Assembly (NCBI RefSeq): GCF_900106065.1
Contig: NZ_LT629796.1
Location: forward strand, 1,524,001 to 1,588,000
DNA: 64,000 nucleotides
Source: Pseudomonas mandelii
Lineage (GTDB): Bacteria > Pseudomonadota > Gammaproteobacteria > Pseudomonadales > Pseudomonadaceae
Direction of reading: 5' to 3'
Below are positions 36,583 to 46,298 of the stretch, in pieces. Numbering within the stretch: position 1 is the stretch's first letter; each line of letters begins with the position of its first letter. Both the position numbers and the translations under genes were made by a program. The notes beneath the pieces were generated by a model, which was not told where the DNA came from, searched no databases, and saw nothing but the letters and a program-made list of their open reading frames with translations.

Positions 36583-37497
36583 TTACACCTTCGACACAAG
36601 AGGACGGCCGAGCAGGCCTTGGGGCCGAAAGACCAGAACGAGAACGAGCAGCGAGAAGCTGAAAACGTCTTTGTAGTCCGAGTTGACCAAACCTGAGAAC
36701 AGCGACTCGGAGATCCCGAGAATGATCCCGCCAAGCATCGCACCAGGCAGCGAGCCGATGCCGCCAAGTACCGCGGCCGTGAACGCCTTGATGCCGATGA
36801 TGAAGCCGGCATAGAAGTCGAACGTGCCGTAGTTCATGGTGATCAGCACGCCGGCCAGGGCCGCCATCGCTGCACCGATGATGAACACGTAGGAAATCAC
36901 GCGGTCGGTGTTGATCCCCAGGATCGAGGCCATCTTGCGGTCTTGCTGGGTGGCGCGGCACATGCGGCCGAGCTTTGTGTACTTGATGATGTAGGTCAGC
37001 AGGGCCATGCCGGCGAATGCGGCAATCAGGATAAACACCTTGGTGTAGGTCAACTGCACGAAGCCGGTGCCGATTTCGACGCGCCAGGCCCCCGTCAACA
37101 AGGTCGGAACGCCCTGTTGCTTGGCACCTTGGGCGATCTGGGCATAGTTTTGCAGGATCAGCGAAATCCCGATGGCGCTGATCAGCGGTGCCAGTCGGGT
37201 GGAGTTGCGCAGGGGCTTGTAGGCGACGCGCTCGATGACCCAGCCATACACCGCCGTGACCACGATGGTGAAGATCAAGGTGCCGAGCATCAACAGCGGG
37301 AAGGATTCAATACCGAAGTACGCCAGCAGAGCCAGACTGATTGCCGCGAGGTAAGCGGAAATCATGTAAACCTCGCCGTGGGCGAAGTTGATCATGCCAA
37401 TGATGCCATAGACCATTGTGTAGCCGATGGCGATCAGGCCATAGACCGACCCGAGGGTCAGGCCGTTGACCAGTTGCTGCAGGAAAATACCATCCAT
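36583..37497 (-). CDS. livH: branched-chain amino-acid ABC transporter permease LivH/BraD
   Basis: The 304-residue protein has about eight membrane segments and LivH signatures: QQLVNGLTLGSVYGLIAIGYTMVYGIIGMINFAHGEVYM at the N-terminus, the EAA loop MCRATQQDRKMASILGIN, and AAVLGGIGSLPGAMLGGIILG near the end. It forms the permease with LivM. The gap of 168 bases from braC contains a strong hairpin. The start at 37497 has no close competitor. Confidence 0.97.
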   Translation of the reverse strand: MDGIFLQQLVNGLTLGSVYGLIAIGYTMVYGIIGMINFAHGEVYMISAYLAAISLALLAYFGIESFPLLMLGTLIFTIVVTAVYGWVIERVAYKPLRNSTRLAPLISAIGISLILQNYAQIAQGAKQQGVPTLLTGAWRVEIGTGFVQLTYTKVFILIAAFAGMALLTYIIKYTKLGRMCRATQQDRKMASILGINTDRVISYVFIIGAAMAALAGVLITMNYGTFDFYAGFIIGIKAFTAAVLGGIGSLPGAMLGGIILGISESLFSGLVNSDYKDVFSFSLLVLVLVFRPQGLLGRPLVSKV

Positions 37498-37628
37498 AAC
37501 GCAATCTCACGCATTTGAGAGACTGCACAGAAGCCGGGTGCAACGGACCGGGGTTCAGCCGCCGGGGCAACACGGTTGTGTGCAGCTCTACGAGAAAAGA
37601 CAGGTACTGCACGGACATGTTCATAGAC

Positions 37629-37653
37629 TGCCCGGTGCAACAGGCACCGGGCA
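37629..37653 (-). promoter_or_regulatory. intercistronic hairpin between braC and livH
   Basis: TGCCCGGTGC (37629-37638) pairs perfectly with GCACCGGGCA (37644-37653) around a 5-base loop, 13 bases after the braC stop. No T tract follows in the transcript direction, so it is more likely an mRNA 3'-end stabiliser or partial attenuator than a full terminator. This would raise binding protein over permease, as in other ABC operons. Confidence 0.55.
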
Positions 37654-37665
37654 GATCAGGTCATA

Positions 37666-38799
37666 TCACTTCTGTTTTTCCAGCTGGTGGTATTTGCCGT
37701 CCTTGTCCCACTCGTAAACGACGTAGTCGGAGACTTTCAGGTCGCCCTTGGCGTCCCAGGTCTTCTCGCCCATCACGGTTTTGACCGGGTTTTTCTTCAG
37801 CCACTCGGCGGCTTTCTCGCCACTGTTGGACTTGGCGCCGTTGAAAGCTGCGGCCAGGGTCTGGACCGAAGCGTAGGCGTACAGGGTGTAGCCTTCAGGC
37901 TCGGTGCCTTTCTTGCGGAACTCGTCCACCACGGTTTTGCTGTCTGGCAGCAGGCGTGGGTCGGCGCCGAAGGTCATCAGTACGCCGTCAACGAATTGCG
38001 GACCGCCAGCAGTGGTGACCAGTTCGTCGGTCACGATGCCGTCATCGGACATGAACTTGACGTCTTTGAGGCCTTGCTCACGCAGTTGACGGACCAGAGG
38101 ACCGGCTTCCGGGTGCAGACCGCCGAAGTAGACGACATCGGCGCCAGCGCCGCGGATCTTGGTGACGATGGTGCTGAAGTCTTTCTCGCCACGGGTCAGG
38201 CCTTCATACAGCACAGGCTTCACGCCGCGTTTTTCCAGTTGGGCCTTGGTAGCGTCCGCCAGGCCCTGGCCGTAGGTGTCCTTGTCGTGCAGGACAACGA
38301 CTTTCTTGCCCTTGAGCACGTCGACGATGTAGTCACCGGCCACGATGCCTTGCTGATCGTCACGCCCGCACATACGGAACATGGCACTCAGGCCGCGTTC
38401 GGTAACCGCTGGGTTGGTGGAACCCGGAGTGATTGCAATGATGCCCGCTTCGTCGTAGATCTCGGAGGCCGGGATGGTCGACGAGGAGCAGAAGTGACCG
38501 ACTACGCCGGCGACTTTCTGGTTGGTCAGGTCCTTGGCGACCGTCACAGCCTGTTTCGGTTCGCAGGCGTCATCGCCCTTCACCAGTACGATTTTTTCCC
38601 CGTTAACGCCGCCCGCCGCGTTGACCGCGTCGGCTGCAGCCTGTGCACCCTTCATGTACTGCTCGCCAAATGCCGCGTTGGCGCCTGTCATCGGACCCGC
38701 CACACCGATTTTCACATCAGCCTGTGCAAACGCAGAAACACCCAACGCAGTTGCCACTGCGAGGGCCAGAAAGCCTTTCTTGTAAAACGTCTGGGACAT
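37666..38799 (-). CDS. braC: branched-chain amino-acid binding protein BraC/LivJ
   Basis: The 377-residue periplasmic binding protein has a signal peptide (KGFLALAVATALGVSAFAQA, cleaved near ADVKIGVAGP). The LivJ fold follows: GPMTGANAAFGEQYMKGAQAAADAVNAAGG, and the ligand-site serine/threonine region FCSSSTIPASEIYDEAGII. A conserved cysteine pair is visible (C in DDACEP and C in GHFCSSS). It captures Leu, Ile, Val and perhaps Ala or Thr. The ATG at 38799 has TTGGAG upstream; an upstream TTG at 38814 is not needed. Confidence 0.96.
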   Translation of the reverse strand: MSQTFYKKGFLALAVATALGVSAFAQADVKIGVAGPMTGANAAFGEQYMKGAQAAADAVNAAGGVNGEKIVLVKGDDACEPKQAVTVAKDLTNQKVAGVVGHFCSSSTIPASEIYDEAGIIAITPGSTNPAVTERGLSAMFRMCGRDDQQGIVAGDYIVDVLKGKKVVVLHDKDTYGQGLADATKAQLEKRGVKPVLYEGLTRGEKDFSTIVTKIRGAGADVVYFGGLHPEAGPLVRQLREQGLKDVKFMSDDGIVTDELVTTAGGPQFVDGVLMTFGADPRLLPDSKTVVDEFRKKGTEPEGYTLYAYASVQTLAAAFNGAKSNSGEKAAEWLKKNPVKTVMGEKTWDAKGDLKVSDYVVYEWDKDGKYHQLEKQK

Positions 38800-39011
38800 G
38801 AGGTGGTGCTCCAAGGTTTTTTTTAGTTGGCACTGCGACTTCTCTGAATGCTCAGAGCAAGGGCCGTGCCATCGGTTTTTTATTCTGAAAAAAGTCGCTG
38901 CTTTATTGTTATTTCGACTGTTTCGATCCCATTTTCATTGGGCGTGCAACCGTCTAAACCGCAGAAGGTGAAACCATTTATTTTTAAAGGCGCAACCCGC
39001 GTGCGCCATCA

Positions 39012-39029
39012 TTGCAACCGCGGCGCCAA
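39012..39029 (-). promoter_or_regulatory. candidate sigma-54 promoter for braC
   Basis: On the minus strand the sequence reads TTGGCGCCGCGGTTGCAA. It has GG and GC exactly ten bases apart, a -24 TTGGC and a -12 TTGC element. This agrees with the sigma-54 consensus except at two positions of the first box. It is about 210 bases upstream of the braC start. No activator site was identified; the remaining gap 38800-39163 holds nothing else recognised. Confidence 0.35.
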
Positions 39030-39163
39030 ACGAAGTGCAACCAGCCTGTAACAACGTGCGTCACCGAAGTGCACACTGCTGGTGCGGAACTGCTACAACC
39101 CGCACCTTTTACAGGCTAGTCGCTGCGCGAAAAAGCGCCGCTCCCAGCAACAAATTTCAACAA

Positions 39164-40447
39164 TCAAATAACGATCCGCAAGCACTGGCCTGCGTGATAC
39201 AGCGAGAAACCGGCCTCGTACAAACAACTGCGCAAACCCACCCCGGCCAATGGCTGCATGGGGGCAAAGGGAATGGGTAGCGCCTCAGGATTTCCGTTAC
39301 ACAGATAATCGGCAAAGGCTTTGCCGACCACCGTCCCCGTTGTCACGCCCCGGCCGTTGTAACCGGTGACTGCCACTAAACCGGGCGCCGGCTCGAACAA
39401 ACGCATCAAATGGTCCGGGGTAAACGCGATGCAACCGGTCCAGGTGCATTCCCATTCCACGGGTTTGAGGTAGGGGAAATAGTGCTGCTGCACCCGATCG
39501 GCCCAGGCCTTGAGGAACCAGGCCGGTTTCTGATTGCCGTTACCGAGGCTGCCCAGCAACAGACGGCCGTCTTTGTCGCGACGAATACTGCTCAGTACCT
39601 GGCGCGTGTCCCAGGAACCCTGCCCGCCGGGCAGAATTTGCTGCGCGGCGTCTTCGGTCAGCGGGACCGACGCCACTTGATAGTAATAACCGGGGAAGAA
39701 ATTGCGCCGCAACTCCGTCCAGTCACCTTCGGTATAAGCGTTGGAGGCGATGACCACTTGCTCGGCGAGCACTGATCCCTGAGCGGTTTGCACCGACCAG
39801 CGTTGGCCCTGACGTTCGAGTCGGGTCACCGGAGAATGATCGAACAGTTGGCCCCCGAGGCTGATGGCCGCTTTGGCCAGCCCCGTGGTGTAAGCCATCG
39901 GATTGATCGTGCCGGCACGCTTGTCGAGCAGCGCGGCAGCAATCTTTTTGGTACCCGTCGCTTGTTCGCAGGATTGCCCGGTCAGCAGTTCGACCGGTGC
40001 TCCGCGACGTTTCCATTGTTCTTCGCGACTGCGCAGATCGGCTTCGCCACGGGCGTTGTGCGCCATGTGCAGCGTGCCTTCGCGGCGTAACTGGCAATCG
40101 ATGTTGTATTTGTCGACCAGGCTGAACACCAGCGATGGCGCTGCACCCAGCATGCGATTGAGCTGACTGCCCACCGCTTCGCCGAACCCGGCTTCGATCT
40201 CGTCCGGTGGAATCCACATCCCGGCGTTGACCAGACCGACGTTGCGCCCCGAACCGCCGTGACCGGCGCGATGGGCTTCGAGCACGCAGACCTTTTTACC
40301 TTTTTCAAGTAGATGCACCGCCGCCGACAGGCCGGTGAAACCGGCGCCAATGACGCAGACATCGACGGTAACTTCGCCCTTGAGCGCGGCATTGTCGGGC
40401 CTTTGCGGCGTCAGTTTTTCCCACAGACACTCTTCGCGTAACGGCAT
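39164..40447 (-). CDS. amaA: L-pipecolate oxidase AmaA (FAD-dependent)
   Basis: This 427-residue DAO-family flavoprotein begins MPLREECLWEKLTPQRPDNAALKGEV and has the FAD motif VCVIGAGFTGLSAAVHLLEKG near 30-50. GHGGSGRNVGLVNAGMWIPPDEIE and the C-terminal TGYNGRGVTTGTVVGKAFADYL follow. It closely resembles P. putida AmaA, which oxidises L-pipecolate to piperideine-6-carboxylate in D-lysine catabolism. The ATG at 40447 has TTGGAG upstream. It follows amaB on the same strand after 156 bases that contain a REP pair. Confidence 0.9.
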   Translation of the reverse strand: MPLREECLWEKLTPQRPDNAALKGEVTVDVCVIGAGFTGLSAAVHLLEKGKKVCVLEAHRAGHGGSGRNVGLVNAGMWIPPDEIEAGFGEAVGSQLNRMLGAAPSLVFSLVDKYNIDCQLRREGTLHMAHNARGEADLRSREEQWKRRGAPVELLTGQSCEQATGTKKIAAALLDKRAGTINPMAYTTGLAKAAISLGGQLFDHSPVTRLERQGQRWSVQTAQGSVLAEQVVIASNAYTEGDWTELRRNFFPGYYYQVASVPLTEDAAQQILPGGQGSWDTRQVLSSIRRDKDGRLLLGSLGNGNQKPAWFLKAWADRVQQHYFPYLKPVEWECTWTGCIAFTPDHLMRLFEPAPGLVAVTGYNGRGVTTGTVVGKAFADYLCNGNPEALPIPFAPMQPLAGVGLRSCLYEAGFSLYHAGQCLRIVI

Positions 40448-40490
40448 TGCCAGACTCCAACAGAAACCTAACCAACACACAGTTCAAAAT

Positions 40491-40580
40491 GTAGGAGTGA
40501 GCCTGCTCGCGATAGCGATTTAACATTCAACATCTATGTTGACTGATAGACCGCAATCGCGAGCAGGCTCACGCCTACAG
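40491..40580. repeat. REP palindrome pair between amaB and amaA
   Basis: GTAGGAGTGAGCCTGCTCGCGATAGCGATT and the inverted AATCGCGAGCAGGCTCACGCCTAC enclose a spacer with its own symmetry (TCAACAT-CT-ATGTTGA). Confidence 0.88.
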
Positions 40581-40603
40581 GGGATCACTGTTCGACTCGA
40601 GGA

Positions 40604-42094
40604 TCAGTCGAACGTGATGCCCTGAGCCAACGGCAACTCCAGCGAGTAGTTCACGGTGTTGGTCTGGCGGCGCATGTAGCCGCGCCATGCATCGGAGCCC
40701 GACTCACGCCCACCACCGGTTTCTTTCTCGCCACCGAACGCGCCGCCAATTTCCGCACCGCTCGGGCCGATGTTGACGTTGGCGATGCCGCAGTCGCTGC
40801 CCACCGCCGACATGAACTGTTCGGCTTCACGCACGTCGGTGGTGAAGATGCACGAGGACAGGCCTTGTGGCACTGAGTTGTTCAGACGCAGCGCTTCGTC
40901 GAAGTCCTTGTAACCGACCACGTACAAGATCGGTGCGAAGGTTTCATTGCAGACCACATCGCTCTGCTCCGGCATTTCAACGATGGCCGGCGAGACGTAA
41001 TAAGCGTTCGGGTATTTGTCTTCCAGCTGGCGTTCGCCGCCAAACACCCGGCCGCCTTCGCTCAGGGCTTGTTCCAGCGCGTCCTGCATGTTTTCGAAAC
41101 TGTTTTTGTCGATCAGCGGACCGATCAGGTTGCCCTCGAGCGGATTGCCGATGCGGACCTTGGAATAGGCAGCCTTGAGGCGAGTGACGATTTCTTCCTT
41201 CACCGACTCATGGGCAATCAGGCGACGCAACGTGGTGCAACGCTGACCGGCGGTGCCGACGGCGCTGAACAGGATGGCGCGGACGGCCATGTCCAGGTCG
41301 GCGCTTGGGGCGAGGATCATGGCGTTGTTGCCGCCCAGCTCCAGAATGCTGCGGGCGAAACGTGCGGCGATTTTTGGCGCCACTTCACGGCCCATGCGGG
41401 TGCTGCCGGTGGCGCTGATCAGCGCGACACGCGGGTCATCGACCAGCGCTTCGCCGGCATCGCGGCCGCCGATGATCACTTGGCTGAGGTGTGGAGGTGC
41501 GTCGCTGAAGTTCTTCAGTACGCGGTCGAACAGCGCCTGACAAGCCAGTGCGGTCAGCGGGGTTTTCTCGGACGGTTTCCAGATCACCGGGTTGCCGCAG
41601 ACCAGCGCCAGCGTGGTGTTCCAGGCCCAGACCGCAACCGGGAAGTTGAAGGCGCTGATGACGCCGACGACGCCCAGCGGGTGCCAGGTTTCGCGCATGT
41701 GGTGGCCAGGACGCTCGGACGCGATGGTCAGACCGTACAGCTGACGGGACAGGCCGACGGCGAAATCGCAGATGTCGATCATTTCCTGAACTTCACCCAG
41801 GCCTTCCTGGGTGATCTTGCCGGCTTCCCAGGACACCAGCTCGCCGAGGTCAGCCTTGTATTCGCGCAGGATGTCGCCCAGTTGACGCACCAGTTCGCCA
41901 CGGCGCGGGGCCGGGACCTTGCGCCACAATTCGAACGCATGATCTGCACGACTGATGTGCTGCTCGACTTCAGCGGCGCCTTCCCAGTTCACGGCAGCGA
42001 TCCGGCTGCCATCGATCGGCGAATGCACCGGCACTTTGCCGTTCTGGTACAGGGCCGGGTTCACACCAAGACGATCAAGCAATGCGGCAACCAT
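40604..42094 (-). CDS. amaB: L-2-aminoadipate-6-semialdehyde dehydrogenase AmaB
   Basis: The 496-residue aldehyde dehydrogenase belongs to the ALDH7/antiquitin group. It has VISAFNFPVAVWAWNTTLALVCGNPVIWKPSEKTPL, the general-base glutamate in LELGGNN, the catalytic cysteine in AGQRCTTLRRL, and NETFAPILYV. The ending GGGRESGSDAWRGYMRRQTNTVNYS is typical. AmaB oxidises the semialdehyde formed from pipecolate by AmaA to 2-aminoadipate. It is upstream of amaA and divergent from a LysR gene, the same order as in P. putida. Confidence 0.94.
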   Translation of the reverse strand: MVAALLDRLGVNPALYQNGKVPVHSPIDGSRIAAVNWEGAAEVEQHISRADHAFELWRKVPAPRRGELVRQLGDILREYKADLGELVSWEAGKITQEGLGEVQEMIDICDFAVGLSRQLYGLTIASERPGHHMRETWHPLGVVGVISAFNFPVAVWAWNTTLALVCGNPVIWKPSEKTPLTALACQALFDRVLKNFSDAPPHLSQVIIGGRDAGEALVDDPRVALISATGSTRMGREVAPKIAARFARSILELGGNNAMILAPSADLDMAVRAILFSAVGTAGQRCTTLRRLIAHESVKEEIVTRLKAAYSKVRIGNPLEGNLIGPLIDKNSFENMQDALEQALSEGGRVFGGERQLEDKYPNAYYVSPAIVEMPEQSDVVCNETFAPILYVVGYKDFDEALRLNNSVPQGLSSCIFTTDVREAEQFMSAVGSDCGIANVNIGPSGAEIGGAFGGEKETGGGRESGSDAWRGYMRRQTNTVNYSLELPLAQGITFD

Positions 42095-42269
42095 GGGTCA
42101 CTCCTCGAGCAAAAAACAGAAAACGTACAGCCGGACATTCACGGCTGATCAGACCTGTAGTTTTAGCTCCCCGGAGGTTACCCAACAAACGACCTTTAAG
42201 AGAGATATCATTCCGTTTATTCATGCTTTGAATTGCTGGCAGTAAAAGAAACAAGAAAAAGGACCGTCC

Positions 42270-43175
42270 ATGCTGAATAAACGCTATTTGCCGTCGATCA
42301 CCGCACTGCAGTGTTTCGAGGCCGTGACCCGGCATTTGAGCTTCACCCGGGCCGCCGAAGAGCTGAACCTGACCCAGAGCGCCGTCAGCAAACAGGTTGC
42401 GCAACTCGAAGAGTTGTTGCAGCACTTGCTGTTCCGCCGGGTGCGCCGACGCCTGCAAATGACCCCGGCCGGTGATTTGTACCTGGTGGAAGTACGAAAA
42501 ATCCTCACCCAGGTCGAGATGTCGACCCATTACCTGCGTTCCTACGGCGGCGAAACCGAAGTCTTGCGGGTTTCGACGCCGCCGACCTTCGGCGCGCGCT
42601 GGCTGGTGCCACGCCTGAAAGGCTGGCGCCTGCGCCATCCATCAATCCATCTGGACCTGTGCAGCGAGCAGGAAGCCGACGATTTGCTGCAAGGTCGCAG
42701 CGACCTGGCGTTCTACTTCGGCCAAGGCTCGCGGCCCGGCACCGAATGCCTGAAGCTGTTTGGCGAGGAGCTGGTGCCGGTCTGCGCGCCGGGCAGCCTG
42801 CCGGACACGCCGTTCACCGACCCTACGCAGCTCGCCGACCTCGTCCTGCTGCAAAACGCCTCGCGGCCCCAGGCCTGGCACGATTGGTTCGACAGCCAGG
42901 GCTACCACACTGAACACAGCTACCACGGCCCGCGCTTCGAAACGTTTTATATGTGCATCCGCGCCGCCCAGGTCGGCTGCGGCGTGGCGCTGTTGCCAAG
43001 GTTTTTGGTGGAAGAAGAGTTGGCGGACGGCAAACTGGTTATCCCCTGGAAACACGCGATGCCAAGCACGGATGCCTATTACCTGGCGTATCCCGAGCAC
43101 TCGGCGGAAGTGCCCAAGGTGCGCGATTTTGTGAAGTGGATGCTCGAGCAGATCGACAGCCCGGATGCGCCGTAG
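42270..43175 (+). CDS. LysR-family regulator next to amaB
   Basis: The 301-residue protein has the LysR winged helix (YLPSITALQCFEAVTRHLSFTRAAEELNLTQSAVSKQVAQLEELL over residues 5-50) and an effector domain typical of the GcvA branch (RVSTPPTFGARWLVPRLKGWR). It is divergent from amaB, with starts 175 bases apart. It is therefore the likely regulator of amaB-amaA, responding to lysine or pipecolate. That role is inferred from position. Confidence 0.92.
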   Translation: MLNKRYLPSITALQCFEAVTRHLSFTRAAEELNLTQSAVSKQVAQLEELLQHLLFRRVRRRLQMTPAGDLYLVEVRKILTQVEMSTHYLRSYGGETEVLRVSTPPTFGARWLVPRLKGWRLRHPSIHLDLCSEQEADDLLQGRSDLAFYFGQGSRPGTECLKLFGEELVPVCAPGSLPDTPFTDPTQLADLVLLQNASRPQAWHDWFDSQGYHTEHSYHGPRFETFYMCIRAAQVGCGVALLPRFLVEEELADGKLVIPWKHAMPSTDAYYLAYPEHSAEVPKVRDFVKWMLEQIDSPDAP

Positions 43176-43197
43176 ATTTGAAGCCCCGGCTAATTCT

Positions 43198-43291
43198 TGT
43201 GGCGAGGGAGCTTGCTCCCGTTGGGCTGCGCAGCAGTCCTGTATTGGGGGCGCTTCGCACCCCAGCAGGAGCAAGCTCCCTCGCCACAAGG
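43198..43291. repeat. palindrome pair of a second repeat family (GTGGCGAGGGAGCTTGCTCCC)
   Basis: CTTGTGGCGAGGGAGCTTGCTCCCG and the inverted AGGAGCAAGCTCCCTCGCCACAAG flank a centre containing GGGCTGCGCAGCAG. The same family recurs at 56927-57064. It is distinct from the GAGCGAGCCTGCTCGCGA family. Confidence 0.9.
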
Positions 43292-43411
43292 ATATGTACT
43301 GTCTAAAAAATCGCTGGCAATAACTGCCTCTGATATGCGCCACTAGCCCCATTCATAGAAACAGCTGAAACGTCGCGACCACAGGCCGCGGCCCGCCTGG
43401 AGAACCCCGTT

Positions 43412-44647
43412 ATGAGCGAGAGCGTGTTTGGCGATCGCATTGTGCAGAACCTGCTCGACACCGATTTCTACAAACTGACGATGATGCAGGCGGTGCTGCA
43501 CAACTACCCGAACGTGGAAGTCGAATGGGAGTTTCGTTGCCGTAACAGTGAGGATCTGCGCCCGTATCTGGCAGAAATCCGCTTCCAGATCGAACGCCTG
43601 GCCGAGTTGAGCCTGAGCGCCGACCAGTTGAGCTTCATGGAACGCATCAGCTTCATGAAGCCGGATTTCCTGCGTTTTCTCGGGCTGTTCCGCTTCAACC
43701 TGCGTTACGTCCACACGGGTATCGAAAACGGCGAGCTGTTCATCCGCCTGCGCGGGCCGTGGTTGCATGTGATTCTGTTTGAAGTACCGCTGCTTTCCAT
43801 CGTCAGCGAAGTGCGCAACCGCTATCGCTACCGCGAAATTGTTCTGGAACAGGCTCGCGAGCAGCTCTACCGCAAGTTCGACTGGTTGACCGCCAACGCC
43901 AGCAGCGACGAATTGTCCGAACTGCAGGTAGCCGATTTCGGCACACGCCGTCGTTTCTCGTTCCGCGTGCAGGAAGAAGTGGTGAACGTGCTCAAGCACG
44001 ATTTCCCCGGGCGTTTCGTCGGCACCAGCAACGTGCATCTGTCACGGGAACTGGACATGAAACCTTTGGGCACCATGGCCCACGAATGGATCATGGCGCA
44101 CCAGCAACTCGGTCCCCGACTGATCGACAGCCAGATTGCCGCCCTCGATTGCTGGGTGCGCGAGTATCGGGGTCTGCTGGGGATTGCCCTGACCGACTGC
44201 ATCACCATGGATGCCTTTCTCAACGACTTCGACCTGTTCTTTGCCAAGCTCTTCGACGGCCTGCGCCATGACTCCGGCGATCCGGTGATCTGGGCAGAAA
44301 AGGCGATCGCCCATTATCAAAAGCTGGGCATCGACCCGATGAGCAAGACCCTGACGTTCTCCGACAGCCTGACGCTGCCAAAATCCCTGGAAATATTTCG
44401 GGCGTTGCGCGGTCGGATTAATGTCAGCTTTGGGATCGGCACCAACCTGACGTGTGATATTCCGGGTGTCGAACCGATGAGCATCGTGCTTAAAATGGCG
44501 GCCTGCAACGGCCAGCCCGTGGCAAAGATTTCCGATGAGCCTGGCAAGACTCACTGCAAAGACCCGAATTTCGTCGCCTATTTGCGACACGTTTTCAAAG
44601 TACCTGCCGCCCTTTCCAGCACATCTGGCACCACTAGCAAGGAGTGA
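43412..44647 (+). CDS. pncB: nicotinate phosphoribosyltransferase PncB
   Basis: The 411-residue protein carries NAPRTase signatures: [20 protein letters not shown] at the N-terminus, [42 protein letters not shown] with the conserved histidine, and the phosphate site [16 protein letters not shown] with [13 protein letters not shown]. It converts nicotinate, PRPP and ATP to nicotinate mononucleotide in NAD salvage. nadE follows after four bases and acts later in the same pathway, so the two form an operon. Confidence 0.97.
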   Translation: MSESVFGDRIVQNLLDTDFYKLTMMQAVLHNYPNVEVEWEFRCRNSEDLRPYLAEIRFQIERLAELSLSADQLSFMERISFMKPDFLRFLGLFRFNLRYVHTGIENGELFIRLRGPWLHVILFEVPLLSIVSEVRNRYRYREIVLEQAREQLYRKFDWLTANASSDELSELQVADFGTRRRFSFRVQEEVVNVLKHDFPGRFVGTSNVHLSRELDMKPLGTMAHEWIMAHQQLGPRLIDSQIAALDCWVREYRGLLGIALTDCITMDAFLNDFDLFFAKLFDGLRHDSGDPVIWAEKAIAHYQKLGIDPMSKTLTFSDSLTLPKSLEIFRALRGRINVSFGIGTNLTCDIPGVEPMSIVLKMAACNGQPVAKISDEPGKTHCKDPNFVAYLRHVFKVPAALSSTSGTTSKE

Positions 44648-44651
44648 ATTC

Positions 44652-45479
44652 ATGCAAGCCGTACAGCGTGAGATTGCTGAGCAGCTCAAGGTTCAGCCGC
44701 CATTCGCCGACCACGCAGCCCTTGAGGCCGAGGTCGCCCGGCGGGTCAGCTTCATTCAGGATTGCCTGGTCAATTCCGGGCTCAAGACCCTGGTACTCGG
44801 CATCAGCGGCGGCGTCGACTCGCTGACCGCCGGCCTGCTGGCCCAACGCGCCATGCGTGAGTTGCGCGAGCAAACCAGCGACAAAAGCTACAAGTTCATC
44901 GCCGTGCGCCTGCCTTATGAAACCCAGTTCGATGAACACGATGCCCAGGCCTCGGTGGATTTCATCGCCCCGGACGAACGTCACACCGTGAACATCGGCC
45001 CGGCGGTGAAAGCCCTGGCCAATGAAGTGGCGGCCTTCGAGGGCAAGCACGCGGTCTCGGTGGATTTCGTGCTCGGCAACACCAAGGCGCGGATGCGCAT
45101 GGTCGCCCAGTACACCATCGCCGGCGCGGCGCACGGGCTGGTCATCGGTACCGACCACGCAGCGGAAGCGGTGATGGGTTTCTTCACCAAGTTCGGTGAT
45201 GGCGCCTGCGACCTGGCCCCGTTGAGTGGCCTGGTGAAAAACCAGGTTCGAGACATCGCCCGCAGTTTCGGCGCGCCGGAATCGCTGGTGGAAAAAATCC
45301 CGACCGCCGACCTTGAAGACCTGTCGCCGGGCAAACCCGACGAAGCGTCCCACGGCGTGACCTATGCCGAGATCGACGCGTTCTTGCACGGCCAGCCGGT
45401 GCGTGAGGAAGCGTTCAGGATTATTTGCGATACGTATAAAAAGACCCATCACAAGCGCGTGATGCCGTTCGCGCCTTGA
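44652..45479 (+). CDS. nadE: ammonia-dependent NAD synthetase NadE
   Basis: The 275-residue enzyme has the N-type ATP pyrophosphatase loop [46 protein letters not shown], and the C-terminal [10 protein letters not shown]. It amidates deamido-NAD to NAD using ammonia; there is no glutaminase domain. The ATG at 44652 has AAGGAG 8 bases upstream. An open frame reaches back to 44535 inside pncB, but it is not coding. A two-way terminator lies between it and azurin. Confidence 0.97.
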   Translation: MQAVQREIAEQLKVQPPFADHAALEAEVARRVSFIQDCLVNSGLKTLVLGISGGVDSLTAGLLAQRAMRELREQTSDKSYKFIAVRLPYETQFDEHDAQASVDFIAPDERHTVNIGPAVKALANEVAAFEGKHAVSVDFVLGNTKARMRMVAQYTIAGAAHGLVIGTDHAAEAVMGFFTKFGDGACDLAPLSGLVKNQVRDIARSFGAPESLVEKIPTADLEDLSPGKPDEASHGVTYAEIDAFLHGQPVREEAFRIICDTYKKTHHKRVMPFAP

Positions 45480-45503
45480 AGCTGCGGCGTCTGTACTGAC
45501 GCC

Positions 45504-45567
45504 ATCGCGAGCAGGCTCGCTCCCACAAGGACAACGCTGTACCTGTGGGAGCGAACCGGCTCCGGGC
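45504..45567. repeat. REP palindrome pair (right arm decayed)
   Basis: ATCGCGAGCAGGCTCGCTCCCACA faces TGTGGGAGCGAACCGGCTCC, which has lost the CTGCTCGCG half. Confidence 0.8.
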
Positions 45568-45610
45568 GGCGTTCCGACGATGAACGATGACTCGGTCTTT
45601 CGTCAGGCAC

Positions 45611-45641
45611 AAAAAAAGCGTCCCAATCGGGACGCTTTTTT
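45611..45641. terminator. bidirectional terminator between nadE and azurin
   Basis: AAAAAAGCGTCCC and GGGACGCTTTTTT pair perfectly around a 4-base loop. The A tract and T tract make it work for both convergent genes. It lies 16 bases after the azurin stop. Confidence 0.92.
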
Positions 45642-45656
45642 ATGTACTCGAATCGA

Positions 45657-46103
45657 TTACTTCAGGGTAACCGTACCTTTCATCATCGAGATGTGGCCCG
45701 GGAACGAGCAGAAGAAGCCGTAATCGGTGCCCGCTGTCAGCTTCGATACATCGATGGTCAGCGTATCCTTCTCTCCGGCTCCGATGATTTTGGTATGAGC
45801 AATAACGCGATCATCACCGTCTTTCAGATAGTTTTTGTCGATACCGGCTGCCAGGCCATCGGTAGCGATCGGCTGCATATCTGCCGCTTTACTGATCACC
45901 AGGTTATGGCCCATGACATTTTTCGGCAGGCTGCCGGAGTGGGTCAGTTCTACGGTAAACGTCTTGCAGCTTTTGTCGATTTCGATGGCCTTGGTGTTGA
46001 AGGTCATTTGATCGGTGGAGTCGACAGTGGCCTTGCATTCAGCAGCCATCAGTTGGCTGCTGGCCAGTGTCAGCAGGGATACCGCAACAAGTTTGGCAAA
46101 CAT
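45657..46103 (-). CDS. azu: azurin (blue copper protein)
   Basis: The 148-residue precursor has a 20-residue signal peptide ending LMA, and the mature protein starts AECKATVDS. Type 1 copper ligands are H46 (VMGHNLV) and the C-terminal loop [14 protein letters not shown], with Cys, His and Met. The C3-C26 disulfide cysteines are present. Azurin carries electrons in the periplasm between cytochromes and reductases, including in denitrification. TTGGAGATTCACC precedes the ATG. An ANR/FNR-like box lies 74 bases upstream. Confidence 0.98.
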   Translation of the reverse strand: MFAKLVAVSLLTLASSQLMAAECKATVDSTDQMTFNTKAIEIDKSCKTFTVELTHSGSLPKNVMGHNLVISKAADMQPIATDGLAAGIDKNYLKDGDDRVIAHTKIIGAGEKDTLTIDVSKLTAGTDYGFFCSFPGHISMMKGTVTLK

Positions 46104-46176
46104 GGTGAATCTCCAAGGCAGGGGTTAACAAAAGTGCGAATGGACAGAAGACTGCCTGAAAACTGCGCAAGTTCCT

Positions 46177-46190
46177 ATGACCTGAATCAA
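46177..46190 (-). promoter_or_regulatory. candidate ANR/FNR box upstream of azurin
   Basis: ATGAC-CTGA-ATCAA matches TTGAT-N4-ATCAA in 8 of 10 positions, with one half-site perfect. It lies 74 bases before the azurin ATG. Azurin of P. aeruginosa is under ANR control, which makes this plausible. The -10 element is weak. Confidence 0.4.
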
Positions 46191-46298
46191 AAATTGTATA
46201 CAACTTTCGGGCTATGACACCTATCGAAACAATCTACCAGCCAGACGTCTGGCCCGGCCCTATCATCAGGCCGTCATCCCTGATCTGGAGCGCCTGTC

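Noticed and set aside
44535..44651. Longer NadE starting inside pncB
   Set aside because: The ATG at 44652 has an AAGGAG site and gives the normal NadE length; the upstream part overlaps pncB in another frame.
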